This document shows positions 17,894 to 25,574 of a DNA stretch of 32,809 nt, one piece after another. The stretch is taken from assembly GCA_902774125.1 (NCBI GenBank), contig CACYHD010000020.1, positions 1 through 32,809 on the forward strand, in the 5' to 3' direction. Source of the stretch: an uncultured Lachnospiraceae bacterium. Lineage in GTDB: Bacteria > Bacillota > Clostridia > Lachnospirales > Lachnospiraceae. The translations under genes were made by a program, and so were the position numbers. The notes under the pieces were generated by a model. The model searched no databases. It was given only the letters and a program-made list of their open reading frames with translations, and was not told the DNA's origin. Position 1 is the first letter of the stretch. Each line of letters opens with the position of its first letter.

Positions 17894-18067
17894 ATGTCAA
17901 CAGTTATTGTAAAAGAAAATGAATCAATTGACAGCGCTCTTAGACGTTTTAAAAGAAACTGCGCTAAGGCTGGAATCCAGCAGGAAATCCGTAAGCGTGA
18001 GCATTACGAGAAGCCTAGTGTAAAGCGTAAGAAAAAGTCTGAAGCTGCTAGAAAGAGAAAATTCTAA
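17894..18067 (+). CDS. rpsU: Ribosomal protein bS21
   Basis: A short 57-residue gene. It reads [19 protein letters not shown] at the start, then a highly basic C-terminal half with [18 protein letters not shown] and ends AARKRKF: a textbook S21, which takes part in initiation on the 30S platform. Start chosen at the ATG 8 bp after AGGGAGGG. It has its own promoter and terminator and so forms a separate, probably highly expressed unit between alaS and phoH. Confidence 0.97.
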   Translation: MSTVIVKENESIDSALRRFKRNCAKAGIQQEIRKREHYEKPSVKRKKKSEAARKRKF

Positions 18068-18085
18068 TTGTTTCAACTAAATTTT

Positions 18086-18118
18086 AAAAGACAGTTACTT
18101 ATGTAGCTGTCTTTTTTT
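18086..18118 (+). terminator. Intrinsic terminator after rpsU
   Basis: A 13-bp stem with one G-U, AAAAGACAGTTAC (18086-18098) with GTAGCTGTCTTTT (18103-18115), TTAT loop, and seven T (18112-18118). Confidence 0.92.
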
Positions 18119-18189
18119 GCGCCAATCTGTATCAAAATCACAATATATTGTGTTTAATGTGAGATAATAGTACAAAATTTATGATTTTA

Positions 18190-18198
18190 TGTTAAAAT
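18190..18198 (+). promoter_or_regulatory. Possible extended -10 promoter of phoH
   Basis: TGTTAAAAT matches an extended -10 element (TGn then TAAAAT, 18193-18198), placed about 30 bp before the phoH start. The sequence at the -35 position is a poor match, so the call is weak. Confidence 0.4.
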
Positions 18199-18227
18199 AA
18201 ATGTAAGAGATTTGGGAAGGTAAATAT

Positions 18228-19238
18228 ATGAGCAGTATAGAAAACATAATAAATATTCCAAGTGAACATTTGAGAAACGTATTTGGCGAGTACGATTCTA
18301 ATATAAAAAAGATTGAAAAAACATTGCATGTTGCAATTTCAGTTAGAGACGATGGTCTCAATATAGTTGGCTCTGACGTTGCGGTCAAGAGAGCCAAAAA
18401 CATTTTTTTACAACTTATAGAGCTATCTAAGCGAGGTAATACAATAAACGAACAAAACGTTGATTACGCATTATCATTATCTTTTGTCAACCAGGAGAAT
18501 GCATTACTTACTTTAGATAATGATATTATTTGTCGTACATCAATGGGCAAACCTGTTAAGCCTAAGACTCTAGGACAAAAAACATATGTTGAAAAAATCC
18601 GCGACAATATGATTGTTTTTGGAATCGGTCCAGCCGGTACAGGAAAAACATATCTTGCCATGGCGATGGCTATTGCAGCTCTCAAAAACAATGAGGTCAA
18701 CAAGATTATACTTACAAGACCTGCTATAGAAGCCGGTGAGAACCTAGGATTTTTGCCTGGAGATTTGCAAGAAAAGGTTGATCCATATTTGAGACCATTG
18801 TACGATGCGCTCTATCAAATTATGGGTGCTGAAAGCTTTGCAGCTAATTGTGAAAAGGGAATTATAGAAGTAGCTCCATTGGCTTATATGAGAGGTAGAA
18901 CGTTAGATAACGCCTTTATTATTCTCGATGAGGCTCAAAACACAACACCGGCTCAGATCAAAATGTTTTTAACTAGAATTGGTTTTGGATCCAAAGTAAT
19001 TATTACCGGTGACAGAACACAGAAGGACTTGCCCAAAGATGCTGTTTCAGGCCTAGAAGTTGCTATTAAAGTATTAAAAGATGTTGAGGGCATAAGTTTC
19101 ATTTATTTGGACAATAACGATGTAGTGAGACATCCTTTAGTACAAAGAATTGTCAAAGCCTACGAGGATTACGACAAAAAGCTTGAAGAACGCAAGAAAA
19201 AGAGAAACATTCAAGCTCATAATAAAACTAATAAATAA
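18228..19238 (+). CDS. phoH: PhoH-family ATPase (YbeZ type)
   Basis: P-loop ATPase of the PhoH family, often linked to YbeY and RNA processing. 336 residues. An N-terminal KH-like segment (about 1-70, containing LNIVGSDVAVKRAKNIF), then Walker A G134-PAGTGKT141 and Walker B I232-LDE235 in FIILDEAQN; TGDRTQKDLP follows, as is usual. ybeY starts 12 bp downstream, conserved across bacteria and consistent with joint work on rRNA. The C-terminus is Lys/Arg-rich. Confidence 0.95.
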   Translation: MSSIENIINIPSEHLRNVFGEYDSNIKKIEKTLHVAISVRDDGLNIVGSDVAVKRAKNIFLQLIELSKRGNTINEQNVDYALSLSFVNQENALLTLDNDIICRTSMGKPVKPKTLGQKTYVEKIRDNMIVFGIGPAGTGKTYLAMAMAIAALKNNEVNKIILTRPAIEAGENLGFLPGDLQEKVDPYLRPLYDALYQIMGAESFAANCEKGIIEVAPLAYMRGRTLDNAFIILDEAQNTTPAQIKMFLTRIGFGSKVIITGDRTQKDLPKDAVSGLEVAIKVLKDVEGISFIYLDNNDVVRHPLVQRIVKAYEDYDKKLEERKKKRNIQAHNKTNK

Positions 19239-19250
19239 TCGGAGATTAGC

Positions 19251-19745
19251 ATGATATATATTGAAAATGAATATGATGGCAACATAAGCATTGACTATGA
19301 GGATATTGCCCAAAAAGTTTATAAGGAAGCTATACGATACATTGGCTGCAAAGATGACTGCGAGGTCAATCTTCTTATTACTGACAATGCGACAATTCAT
19401 ACTATCAATCAAGATACAAGGAACATTGATTCTCCAACAGATGTTTTGTCATTTCCATTTTTGGAGTATGATGAGCCGGGAGAATTAGATGCAATTTATG
19501 AAAATAAACTTAACTACAATCAGGAAACCGACGAACTAATACTTGGCGATATTGTTATTTCATACGACAAGGTTATCGAGCAATCAAACGAATACGGACA
19601 TTCCCTAGAGCGAGAATTCGGTTTTCTAATTGCTCACAGTATGCTTCATCTTTTTGGATATGACCACATTGATGAGGACGAGCGACATGTTATGGAACAA
19701 AAACAAGAAGATATACTAAATAATTTGAATATAAGGAGGAAGTAG
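19251..19745 (+). CDS. ybeY: Endoribonuclease/rRNA maturation factor YbeY
   Basis: Metal-dependent RNase needed for 16S rRNA 3'-end maturation and 70S quality control. 164 residues. The zinc-binding motif H129-xxx-H133-xxxxx-H139 lies in HSMLHLFGYDH, followed by the usual DEDERHVME; the DVLSFPF block is also present. The site CGGAGA precedes the ATG. Its end contains the ribosome site (AAGGAGGA) of the next gene, which starts 1 bp after the stop. In many Firmicutes dgkA and era follow; here they do not. Confidence 0.95.
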   Translation: MIYIENEYDGNISIDYEDIAQKVYKEAIRYIGCKDDCEVNLLITDNATIHTINQDTRNIDSPTDVLSFPFLEYDEPGELDAIYENKLNYNQETDELILGDIVISYDKVIEQSNEYGHSLEREFGFLIAHSMLHLFGYDHIDEDERHVMEQKQEDILNNLNIRRK

Positions 19746-19746
19746 T

Positions 19747-20841
19747 ATGAAGGCAAAAATAATAGGTTCAGTTGCAGGTGTTGTTGTGACAGCTGTTGCC
19801 GTAATTCTAGGCTGGTATTTCTTACATCAAACAGATGTTAAGCCGGTTAAGCAGGAGGTTACAACTGTTGAACAAACAACAAAAGACCCATACGCAGGAA
19901 AGGCTAGAAGTTTCTTGACTGGTCAGTACAGAGACAAAAAAATTGTTAAGAGACGTCCTTTTGCGATGATGTACAACAATATCCAAAACGCAATTCCACA
20001 ATCAGGAATCGGCAATGCAGATATTTTGTATGAAGCACCAGTTGAAGGCGGAATCACTCGTCTAATGGGTGTTTTTGAAGACTTCACTAAGCTCAAAAAG
20101 ATGGGTTCTGTTAGAAGTTGTAGAATTTACTATTGTAGATTTGCCCTTGAATGGGATGCAATCTATTGCCACTACGGTCAGTCCAAGTATGCCAAAAAGT
20201 TCTTAAAGAGCGACAAGATCGACAATGTTTGCTCATGGAATGGTGAGAGTGCATATTACAGAGTGCAGAATGGCAAGGCTTTAGAGCACACATGTTTTGC
20301 CAACGGCAAGAAACTTGTCAAGGCGGCCAAAAAGCTCAAATATAAGCTCAAGTACAAAAAAGATTACAAGCCTCATTTTGCTTTTGCTGATATTGATCAA
20401 ACCGTATCAATGGATGGTCTCAAAACAAAGAAGGCCAAGAGAGTCGATGTTGGCTATAACTACAATAAGCCTTACTACTTGTTCAACAAAAAAGATAAAC
20501 AATATTACAGATATCAGTATGGCCAAAAACATATTGATGATCAAAAGAAAAAGAAGAAAAATCAGCTTAAATTCAAGAATATTATAATTCAGTTCGTCGA
20601 TGCCACATTGTATCCTGATAACAAGAGTCTGGATATGACACTTACAGGAAAGGGCAAGGGCTGGTATATAACTGACGGAAAAGCTACTAAGATTACTTGG
20701 GAAAAGAAAAAGAAGAACGGCAGAACAACATATCGTTATAAAGATGGTTCTGATATAGTTCTAAACAACGGAAAGACAGCTATCCAGATGGTTCTTAACG
20801 AATATAAGGATAATGTCAAATTCTCCAAAAAGGCCAAATAA
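19747..20841 (+). CDS. DUF3048 (YerB-like) membrane-anchored protein
   Basis: 364 residues with one N-terminal membrane helix (about 5-27) and no lipobox Cys, so probably anchored with the rest outside the cell. The DUF3048 hallmark is clear: RPFAMMYNNIQNAIPQSGIG, ILYEAPVEGGITRLMGVFED and GSVRSCRIYY at about 75-125, and a C-terminal half with WYITDGKATKITWEKK. Bacillus YerB is the known relative; its function is unknown. The protein is unusually Lys-rich, with strings such as KKKKKN and KLKYKLKYKK. It is tightly placed behind ybeY (1 bp), so it is probably co-transcribed with it, though no functional link is known. Confidence 0.85.
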   Translation: MKAKIIGSVAGVVVTAVAVILGWYFLHQTDVKPVKQEVTTVEQTTKDPYAGKARSFLTGQYRDKKIVKRRPFAMMYNNIQNAIPQSGIGNADILYEAPVEGGITRLMGVFEDFTKLKKMGSVRSCRIYYCRFALEWDAIYCHYGQSKYAKKFLKSDKIDNVCSWNGESAYYRVQNGKALEHTCFANGKKLVKAAKKLKYKLKYKKDYKPHFAFADIDQTVSMDGLKTKKAKRVDVGYNYNKPYYLFNKKDKQYYRYQYGQKHIDDQKKKKKNQLKFKNIIIQFVDATLYPDNKSLDMTLTGKGKGWYITDGKATKITWEKKKKNGRTTYRYKDGSDIVLNNGKTAIQMVLNEYKDNVKFSKKAK

Positions 20842-20854
20842 TAGGTTGGCTAGG

Positions 20855-20883
20855 TTTAAATACAAAACCAAATAATGTATAAT
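20855..20883 (+). promoter_or_regulatory. Promoter of the flippase-flavoprotein unit
   Basis: -35 TTTAAA (20855-20860), 17-bp spacer, perfect -10 TATAAT (20878-20883). The expected transcription start falls at the left arm of the inverted repeat at 20887-20919. Confidence 0.7.
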
Positions 20884-20886
20884 TAT

Positions 20887-20919
20887 ACTTCTGGTATTAT
20901 GTGCAATAATACCAGAAGT
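20887..20919 (+). repeat. Perfect 14-bp inverted repeat downstream of a -10 box
   Basis: ACTTCTGGTATTAT (20887-20900) and its exact complement ATAATACCAGAAGT (20906-20919) are separated by GTGCA. It begins 3 bp after the -10 box and has no T-run on either side, so it does not look like a standard terminator. It may be an operator, a 5' mRNA hairpin that protects the transcript, or a U-poor terminator for the upstream gene. Confidence 0.8.
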
Positions 20920-20967
20920 TGTTGCGTTAAAAATAACACAAAAAATTAAGCATAATAGAGGTAGACA

Positions 20968-22659
20968 ATGAGTAAAAAAACAAAAAGTTTTGTAATACAA
21001 GGTAGTATATTGGCAATTGCCGGAATATTAGTCCGAGTAATCGGGCTTCTTTATCGTATTCCATTGACAAGAATTCTTGGTAGCGAGGGCAATGGTTACT
21101 ATAGTTCATCTTTTGAAATATACAATCTTCTAATACTTTTGTCTTCTCAAAGTATGCCTTTGGCAGTTTCTAAGATTGTTTCAGAAAGACGAGGCAAAAA
21201 ACAATTCACTAACGCATACAAATCTTTCAAAGTTGCTTTTGTTTATGCGCTAGTTTTGGGTGTAATAGTTGGAATGATTGCATTTTTTGGAGCAGATTGG
21301 ATTTCTCAAACAGTATACGGATATCCACCAGTTGCTCACGCACTTAGAGTATTGGCTCCAACACTAACTGTTGCTTGTGTTCTTGGTGTTATGAGAGGTT
21401 TCTTCCAGGGAATGGGCGATATGGTCCCAACAGCTATTTCGCAGATTTTTGAGCAGATAATTAACGCTATCGTAAGTATTTTTGCAGCTCTTGAATTAGT
21501 TGCATATGCAAGTACATTGCCTACAGTTATGAACTCTGTAAGCCCAGAAGTTCAAATCGCCACAAACAAGGCTGGATACGGTGCCATGGGTGGTACGTTT
21601 GGTACTTTGGCCGGAGCGGTAACTGCATTTATTGTTATGGCTGTAATTTTCTTTAGAAGAGCCAATGCAATAAAAGCCGAGATATCTACTGACACATCAA
21701 TTGTCAGAGAGAGTGGTTCCAAGCTAATTAAAACAATTATACTTACAATTACTCCAGTTCTTATAAGTACAACAATTTATAACATTAACAGTTCGCTAGA
21801 TAACCCTATTTTCAGTAATATTATGCAACGTCTTTTCCACACTGCAAGTACGACTGTCGCTTCATATTGGGGTGTTTATAGCGTTAACTATAGAGTACTG
21901 ACAACTATGCCAATTGCTATAGCCGCAGCTTTATCTACAGCTATGGTTCCTAGTCTTGCAAGGTCTAATGCAATGGGAGACCAAAATGTAGTAGTAAATA
22001 AAATAAATCAAGCGTTTAAGTTTTCTATGTTAATAGCATTTCCATGCGGTATTGGCTTATCAATATTAGGTGGTCCAATCAACGGATTTTTGTTTGGCAT
22101 GGAATCAAAACAAATCACATTAATGATGATCTTTAGTATTTTTACAGTTGTTGCTTTTTCGTTATCAACAATTAGTAACGCAATTTTGCAGGGAATAGAT
22201 CACCTTAGTGTGCCGATTAGAAACTCTGCAATTTCACTAGGTATTCATGTAATTGTTTTGCCAATACTAATTATTGTATTTAGGCTCAATATTTACGCAG
22301 TAGTTATTGGCGACTTTACATTTGCTATGGTTATATGCTTACTTAATGCCAAATCAATCAAGCAATATGTAACTTTCAAGCACGATATTAAAGGAATTTT
22401 TGTTAAACCTTTTGTATCATCAGCTGTTATGGGACTTGTAGCTTTCGGCATTTATTACTTGTTCAACCACTATATATGTAATAGTCTTAGTTCAAACGTT
22501 AACAATGCAGTTTCAGTAATTGTAAGTATCGGCGTTGCAGTAATCGTATATTTGATAGCTCTAATTGTAACGAAAACACTTACGAAAGAAGAACTTAGCG
22601 GAATGCCTAAAGGCAATTTGATAGTCAAGCTTTTAACAAAGGTTAGACTATTAAAATAA
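20968..22659 (+). CDS. SpoVB/YtgP-type MOP-superfamily flippase
   Basis: A 563-residue, very hydrophobic protein with about 14 predicted membrane segments. The start KSFVIQGSILAIAGILVRVIGLLYRIPL and GSEGNGYYSSSFEIYNLLILLSS (split here) are characteristic of the polysaccharide-biosynthesis/SpoVB group that includes Bacillus YtgP, a lipid II flippase (MurJ). GMRGFFQGMGDMVPTA-like text at about 145 is also typical. Likely role: flipping a lipid-linked cell-wall precursor; the exact substrate is inference, and both the sporulation (SpoVB) and vegetative (YtgP) versions look alike. Site AGAGGTAG before the ATG. Two flavoprotein genes follow closely. Confidence 0.85.
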   Translation: MSKKTKSFVIQGSILAIAGILVRVIGLLYRIPLTRILGSEGNGYYSSSFEIYNLLILLSSQSMPLAVSKIVSERRGKKQFTNAYKSFKVAFVYALVLGVIVGMIAFFGADWISQTVYGYPPVAHALRVLAPTLTVACVLGVMRGFFQGMGDMVPTAISQIFEQIINAIVSIFAALELVAYASTLPTVMNSVSPEVQIATNKAGYGAMGGTFGTLAGAVTAFIVMAVIFFRRANAIKAEISTDTSIVRESGSKLIKTIILTITPVLISTTIYNINSSLDNPIFSNIMQRLFHTASTTVASYWGVYSVNYRVLTTMPIAIAAALSTAMVPSLARSNAMGDQNVVVNKINQAFKFSMLIAFPCGIGLSILGGPINGFLFGMESKQITLMMIFSIFTVVAFSLSTISNAILQGIDHLSVPIRNSAISLGIHVIVLPILIIVFRLNIYAVVIGDFTFAMVICLLNAKSIKQYVTFKHDIKGIFVKPFVSSAVMGLVAFGIYYLFNHYICNSLSSNVNNAVSVIVSIGVAVIVYLIALIVTKTLTKEELSGMPKGNLIVKLLTKVRLLK

Positions 22660-22673
22660 AACGAGGTAATACA

Positions 22674-23831
22674 ATGAATGTAATAATTGTAGGTGGCGGT
22701 GCTTCCGGCTTGATTGCTTCAATTACAGCAAGAGAGCAAGGTAATAATGTCACACTTCTTGAAAAAAATAATAAAGTTCTAGAAAAGCTTGCCATAACTG
22801 GTAATGGACGAGCTAATATTTCTAATGACACAGTAAGTGTGAGCCAGTACAACGGCGACGATAAGTTTTTGACTGATGTGTTGGCTGATTATACTGTCGA
22901 TGATGTTAAGGACTTTTTCCTCAAAATCGGATTAGTCACAACAAATCTAGGAGAATATATTTATCCGTATTCCCTTAAGGCGACAACTGTTGTAGATGCA
23001 CTTAGAACTTACGCCCAAAAGATTGGCGTTAAGATTAAGACTGGCAACGATGTCCAATCAATCAAAAAAGAAAATAATACTTTTTATGTTGATTGCGGTT
23101 ATGTTTATGAGTGCGAAAAACTTATAATAGCCACAGGTGGACAGTCATATGCCAACACAGGTTCTACTGGAGATGGTTATAAATTTGCCAGGGGCCTAGG
23201 ACATACTGTAACAAGTCTAAGTCCAGGATTAGTTCCTCTGTGCGTTGATGATGCAATAACAAAGGCATCAGGAGTTAGAGTTAATTGCACAATTAACTAC
23301 AACAATACAATTGAAGCCGGGCAGCTTCAAATAACAACTTATGGAATTTCTGGTATTGCTGTTTTTAATATAAGCAGCACAATTAACGTCGGTGAAAGCA
23401 TAACAATTGACTTTGTTTCAGATTATTCGGCTAGTCAAATAGTTTCATACTGGTCCAAGTTATCTGCTGAGGCGTTTACAGCCAAAGCATTACTTGAAAC
23501 CTTTTTTGACAAAAAGCTAGTAGGAGTATTTCTTGAAAAAGCCAACATCAACCCTAATGAAATATTAGACCAAAAACAGATTGAAACGTTAGCTAAGTTA
23601 ATCAAAAACTACGAATTGACAATAAGCGACAAACTAGGCTACGACAAGGCACAAGTCACAGTTGGCGGAGTAGACACTTCACAAGTTGACAGCCAAACAA
23701 TGGAATCGTTAATCGTACCTAATCTTTACTTTGCGGGCGAGGTTCTAGACGTTGATGGCAAGTGTGGCGGATTCAATCTTCACTTTGCATGGGCAAGCGG
23801 ATACAAGGCAGGTCTTTTACAAAATAAATAA
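22674..23831 (+). CDS. HI0933/BaiN-family NAD(P)/FAD-dependent oxidoreductase
   Basis: 385 residues. The FAD-binding Rossmann motif G7-GGASG12 is at the N-terminus, followed by the family block KLAITGNGRANISN, the mid-domain ATGGQSYANTGSTGDGY, and the C-terminal GGVDTSQVDSQTMES and FAGEVLDVDGKCGGFNLHFAWASG. Members include BaiN (bile-acid dehydroxylation side pathway) and proteins annotated as aminoacetone oxidase; the true substrate is unknown for most, so I give no symbol. Spacing is 14 bp from the flippase gene and 2 bp to the next flavoprotein. Confidence 0.9.
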   Translation: MNVIIVGGGASGLIASITAREQGNNVTLLEKNNKVLEKLAITGNGRANISNDTVSVSQYNGDDKFLTDVLADYTVDDVKDFFLKIGLVTTNLGEYIYPYSLKATTVVDALRTYAQKIGVKIKTGNDVQSIKKENNTFYVDCGYVYECEKLIIATGGQSYANTGSTGDGYKFARGLGHTVTSLSPGLVPLCVDDAITKASGVRVNCTINYNNTIEAGQLQITTYGISGIAVFNISSTINVGESITIDFVSDYSASQIVSYWSKLSAEAFTAKALLETFFDKKLVGVFLEKANINPNEILDQKQIETLAKLIKNYELTISDKLGYDKAQVTVGGVDTSQVDSQTMESLIVPNLYFAGEVLDVDGKCGGFNLHFAWASGYKAGLLQNK

Positions 23832-23833
23832 TT

Positions 23834-25465
23834 ATGAAATATATCAAAGTAAACAACATTAAACTTAATACAACAGTCGAACCTGAGAAGGCTATAAAAA
23901 AAGCAATAGAACTCACAGGTGCTGTTGATGTGCAATATCAAATTATTGCCAAGCGAAGCATAGACGCCAGAAAAAAGCCTAACATTCAGTATGTTTACTC
24001 AATTATTCTCGGCGCATCTAAGTTTAACAAGAAAAACAAAAATGCTGTTATCCTCAAATCTTTGCCGCTTTATCAATATAATATTAGCGAACACCACAGC
24101 AACAAATACAGACCGGTTATTGTTGGTTTTGGACCGGCTGGAATGTTTTTGTCCCTGTTGCTTGCAGAGAATGGCTTCAATCCAATTATAATTGAAAGAG
24201 GGCAACAAGTTGAACAACGCGAAAAACAAGTTAATGATTTTTGGAATACTAACATGCTCAACACTGAATCTAATGTTCAATTTGGTGAAGGTGGGGCCGG
24301 AACATTTTCTGATGGTAAACTTAACACAGGAATAAAGGACAAAAACAATAGAATTCCATACATACTTAGAAGATTTGTCGAGTTTGGCGCTAATGAAACA
24401 ATTACTTATGATGCCAAGCCGCATGTCGGAACTGATGTGTTGAAGCAAGTTGTCATGAACATGCGTGAGTACATCAAATCTCAAGGCGGAGAGTTTATGT
24501 TTGATACTAAGTTTGAATCGTTTGAGTACAACGACGATTCCGTTACTTTAGTAACTAACAATGGTAACATTGAAACAGATTTTTGTTGTCTAGCAATAGG
24601 CAATTCTTCAAGAGATACATTTACAATGCTTCAAAAACAAGGCTTTAACCTTGAGACAAAGCCTTTTGCAGTCGGAGTGAGAGCTGAGCATAAGCAAAAA
24701 CAAATCAACTTGAGCCAATATGGTTTTGAAGATAATAGAATTGGTGCAGCCCCTTACAAGCTAACGTATAACACATCTAATCAAAGGGGAGTTTATTCGT
24801 TTTGTATGTGCCCTGGAGGTTATGTTGTAAATGCATCTAGCGAGAACGAAAAACTTTGCGTCAATGGAATGAGTTATTCTAAGCGTGATGGCGAGAATCA
24901 TTTAACAGTTAATGGAATGAGTTATTCTAAGCGTGATGGCGAGAATGCTAACAGCGCAATTGTCGTAACAGTTAATGATAATGACTACGGACATTATTCT
25001 AAGAGCAGTGATATTATTGATCCATTGTCTGGCATGTATTTCCAGCGTGACCTTGAACAGTCAGCTTACGAGGAAGGTCAGGGCCTAATACCAGTTCAGA
25101 CATTAGGAAGTTTTAAGGCTAACAAGATTGACGATAGCCTCGGATCAATTAAACCTAATTGCAAAGGTAACTATAATCTTGCTAATCTTCGCAATGTTTT
25201 GCCTGATTATATATGCGAAGCAATAATTGAGGCGATGGATTACTTTGGCAATGTGATAGATGGCTTTGATGATGACGACGTTGTTTTGTCTGCTATAGAG
25301 AGTAGAACATCCTCTCCAGTTAGAATTGTGAGAGATGACAATATGATGACGAACAAGCAATATGTATATGCTGCAGGAGAAGGAGCAGGCTTTGCCGGCG
25401 GTATAGTTTCATCAGCAGTTGACGGCATGAAAATGTTCGAAAAATACATAGACATTTTCAATTAA
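23834..25465 (+). CDS. FAD-dependent dehydrogenase of the COG2509 type
   Basis: 543 residues. An N-terminal small alpha/beta domain (about 1-90, IIAKRSIDARKKPNIQYVYS) is followed by an FAD Rossmann motif at G98-FGPAG103 and VQFGEGGAGTFSDGKLNT (about 147-165). Near the end AAGEGAGFAGGIVSSAVDGM closes the FAD site. The family is widespread in Clostridia and of unknown substrate. Oddity: VNGMSYSKRDGEN occurs twice, at residues 343-355 and 359-371; relatives, as I recall them, have one copy. The gene begins 2 bp after the previous flavoprotein and has little ribosome site of its own, so it depends on coupling. Confidence 0.88.
   Translation: MKYIKVNNIKLNTTVEPEKAIKKAIELTGAVDVQYQIIAKRSIDARKKPNIQYVYSIILGASKFNKKNKNAVILKSLPLYQYNISEHHSNKYRPVIVGFGPAGMFLSLLLAENGFNPIIIERGQQVEQREKQVNDFWNTNMLNTESNVQFGEGGAGTFSDGKLNTGIKDKNNRIPYILRRFVEFGANETITYDAKPHVGTDVLKQVVMNMREYIKSQGGEFMFDTKFESFEYNDDSVTLVTNNGNIETDFCCLAIGNSSRDTFTMLQKQGFNLETKPFAVGVRAEHKQKQINLSQYGFEDNRIGAAPYKLTYNTSNQRGVYSFCMCPGGYVVNASSENEKLCVNGMSYSKRDGENHLTVNGMSYSKRDGENANSAIVVTVNDNDYGHYSKSSDIIDPLSGMYFQRDLEQSAYEEGQGLIPVQTLGSFKANKIDDSLGSIKPNCKGNYNLANLRNVLPDYICEAIIEAMDYFGNVIDGFDDDDVVLSAIESRTSSPVRIVRDDNMMTNKQYVYAAGEGAGFAGGIVSSAVDGMKMFEKYIDIFN
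24860..24946 (+). repeat. In-frame tandem duplication inside the FAD-dependent dehydrogenase
   Basis: Two 39-bp copies, 24860-24898 and 24908-24946, match at 38 of 39 bases and are separated by 9 bp, so the net unit is 48 bp (16 codons). The frame is kept. The only mismatch is at the third base of each copy (GTC versus GTT). Confidence 0.95.
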
Positions 25466-25492
25466 AACTACTCGCTCTAATGCGCATAAATA

Positions 25493-25521
25493 ATGACTTT
25501 TATGCCGTTTTGTAGTAGAAT
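25493..25521 (+). promoter_or_regulatory. Possible promoter of the orphan gene
   Basis: ATGACT (25493-25498, four of six consensus bases), 17-bp spacer, TAGAAT (25516-25521). Reasonable position, about 50 bp before the start codon. Confidence 0.5.
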
Positions 25522-25546
25522 ATACGATGATTATAAAGAAAGGATA

Positions 25547-25564
25547 GTATATCGATTGATATAC
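25547..25564 (+). promoter_or_regulatory. Hairpin between ribosome site and start codon
   Basis: GTATATC (25547-25553), loop GATT, GATATAC (25558-25564): a perfect 7-bp stem. It stands between the only purine-rich ribosome site, AAAGGA (25538-25543), and the ATG at 25575. Folding would cut the effective site-to-start distance from 31 to about 13 nt. Confidence 0.6.
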
Positions 25565-25574
25565 CAAGCATAAT

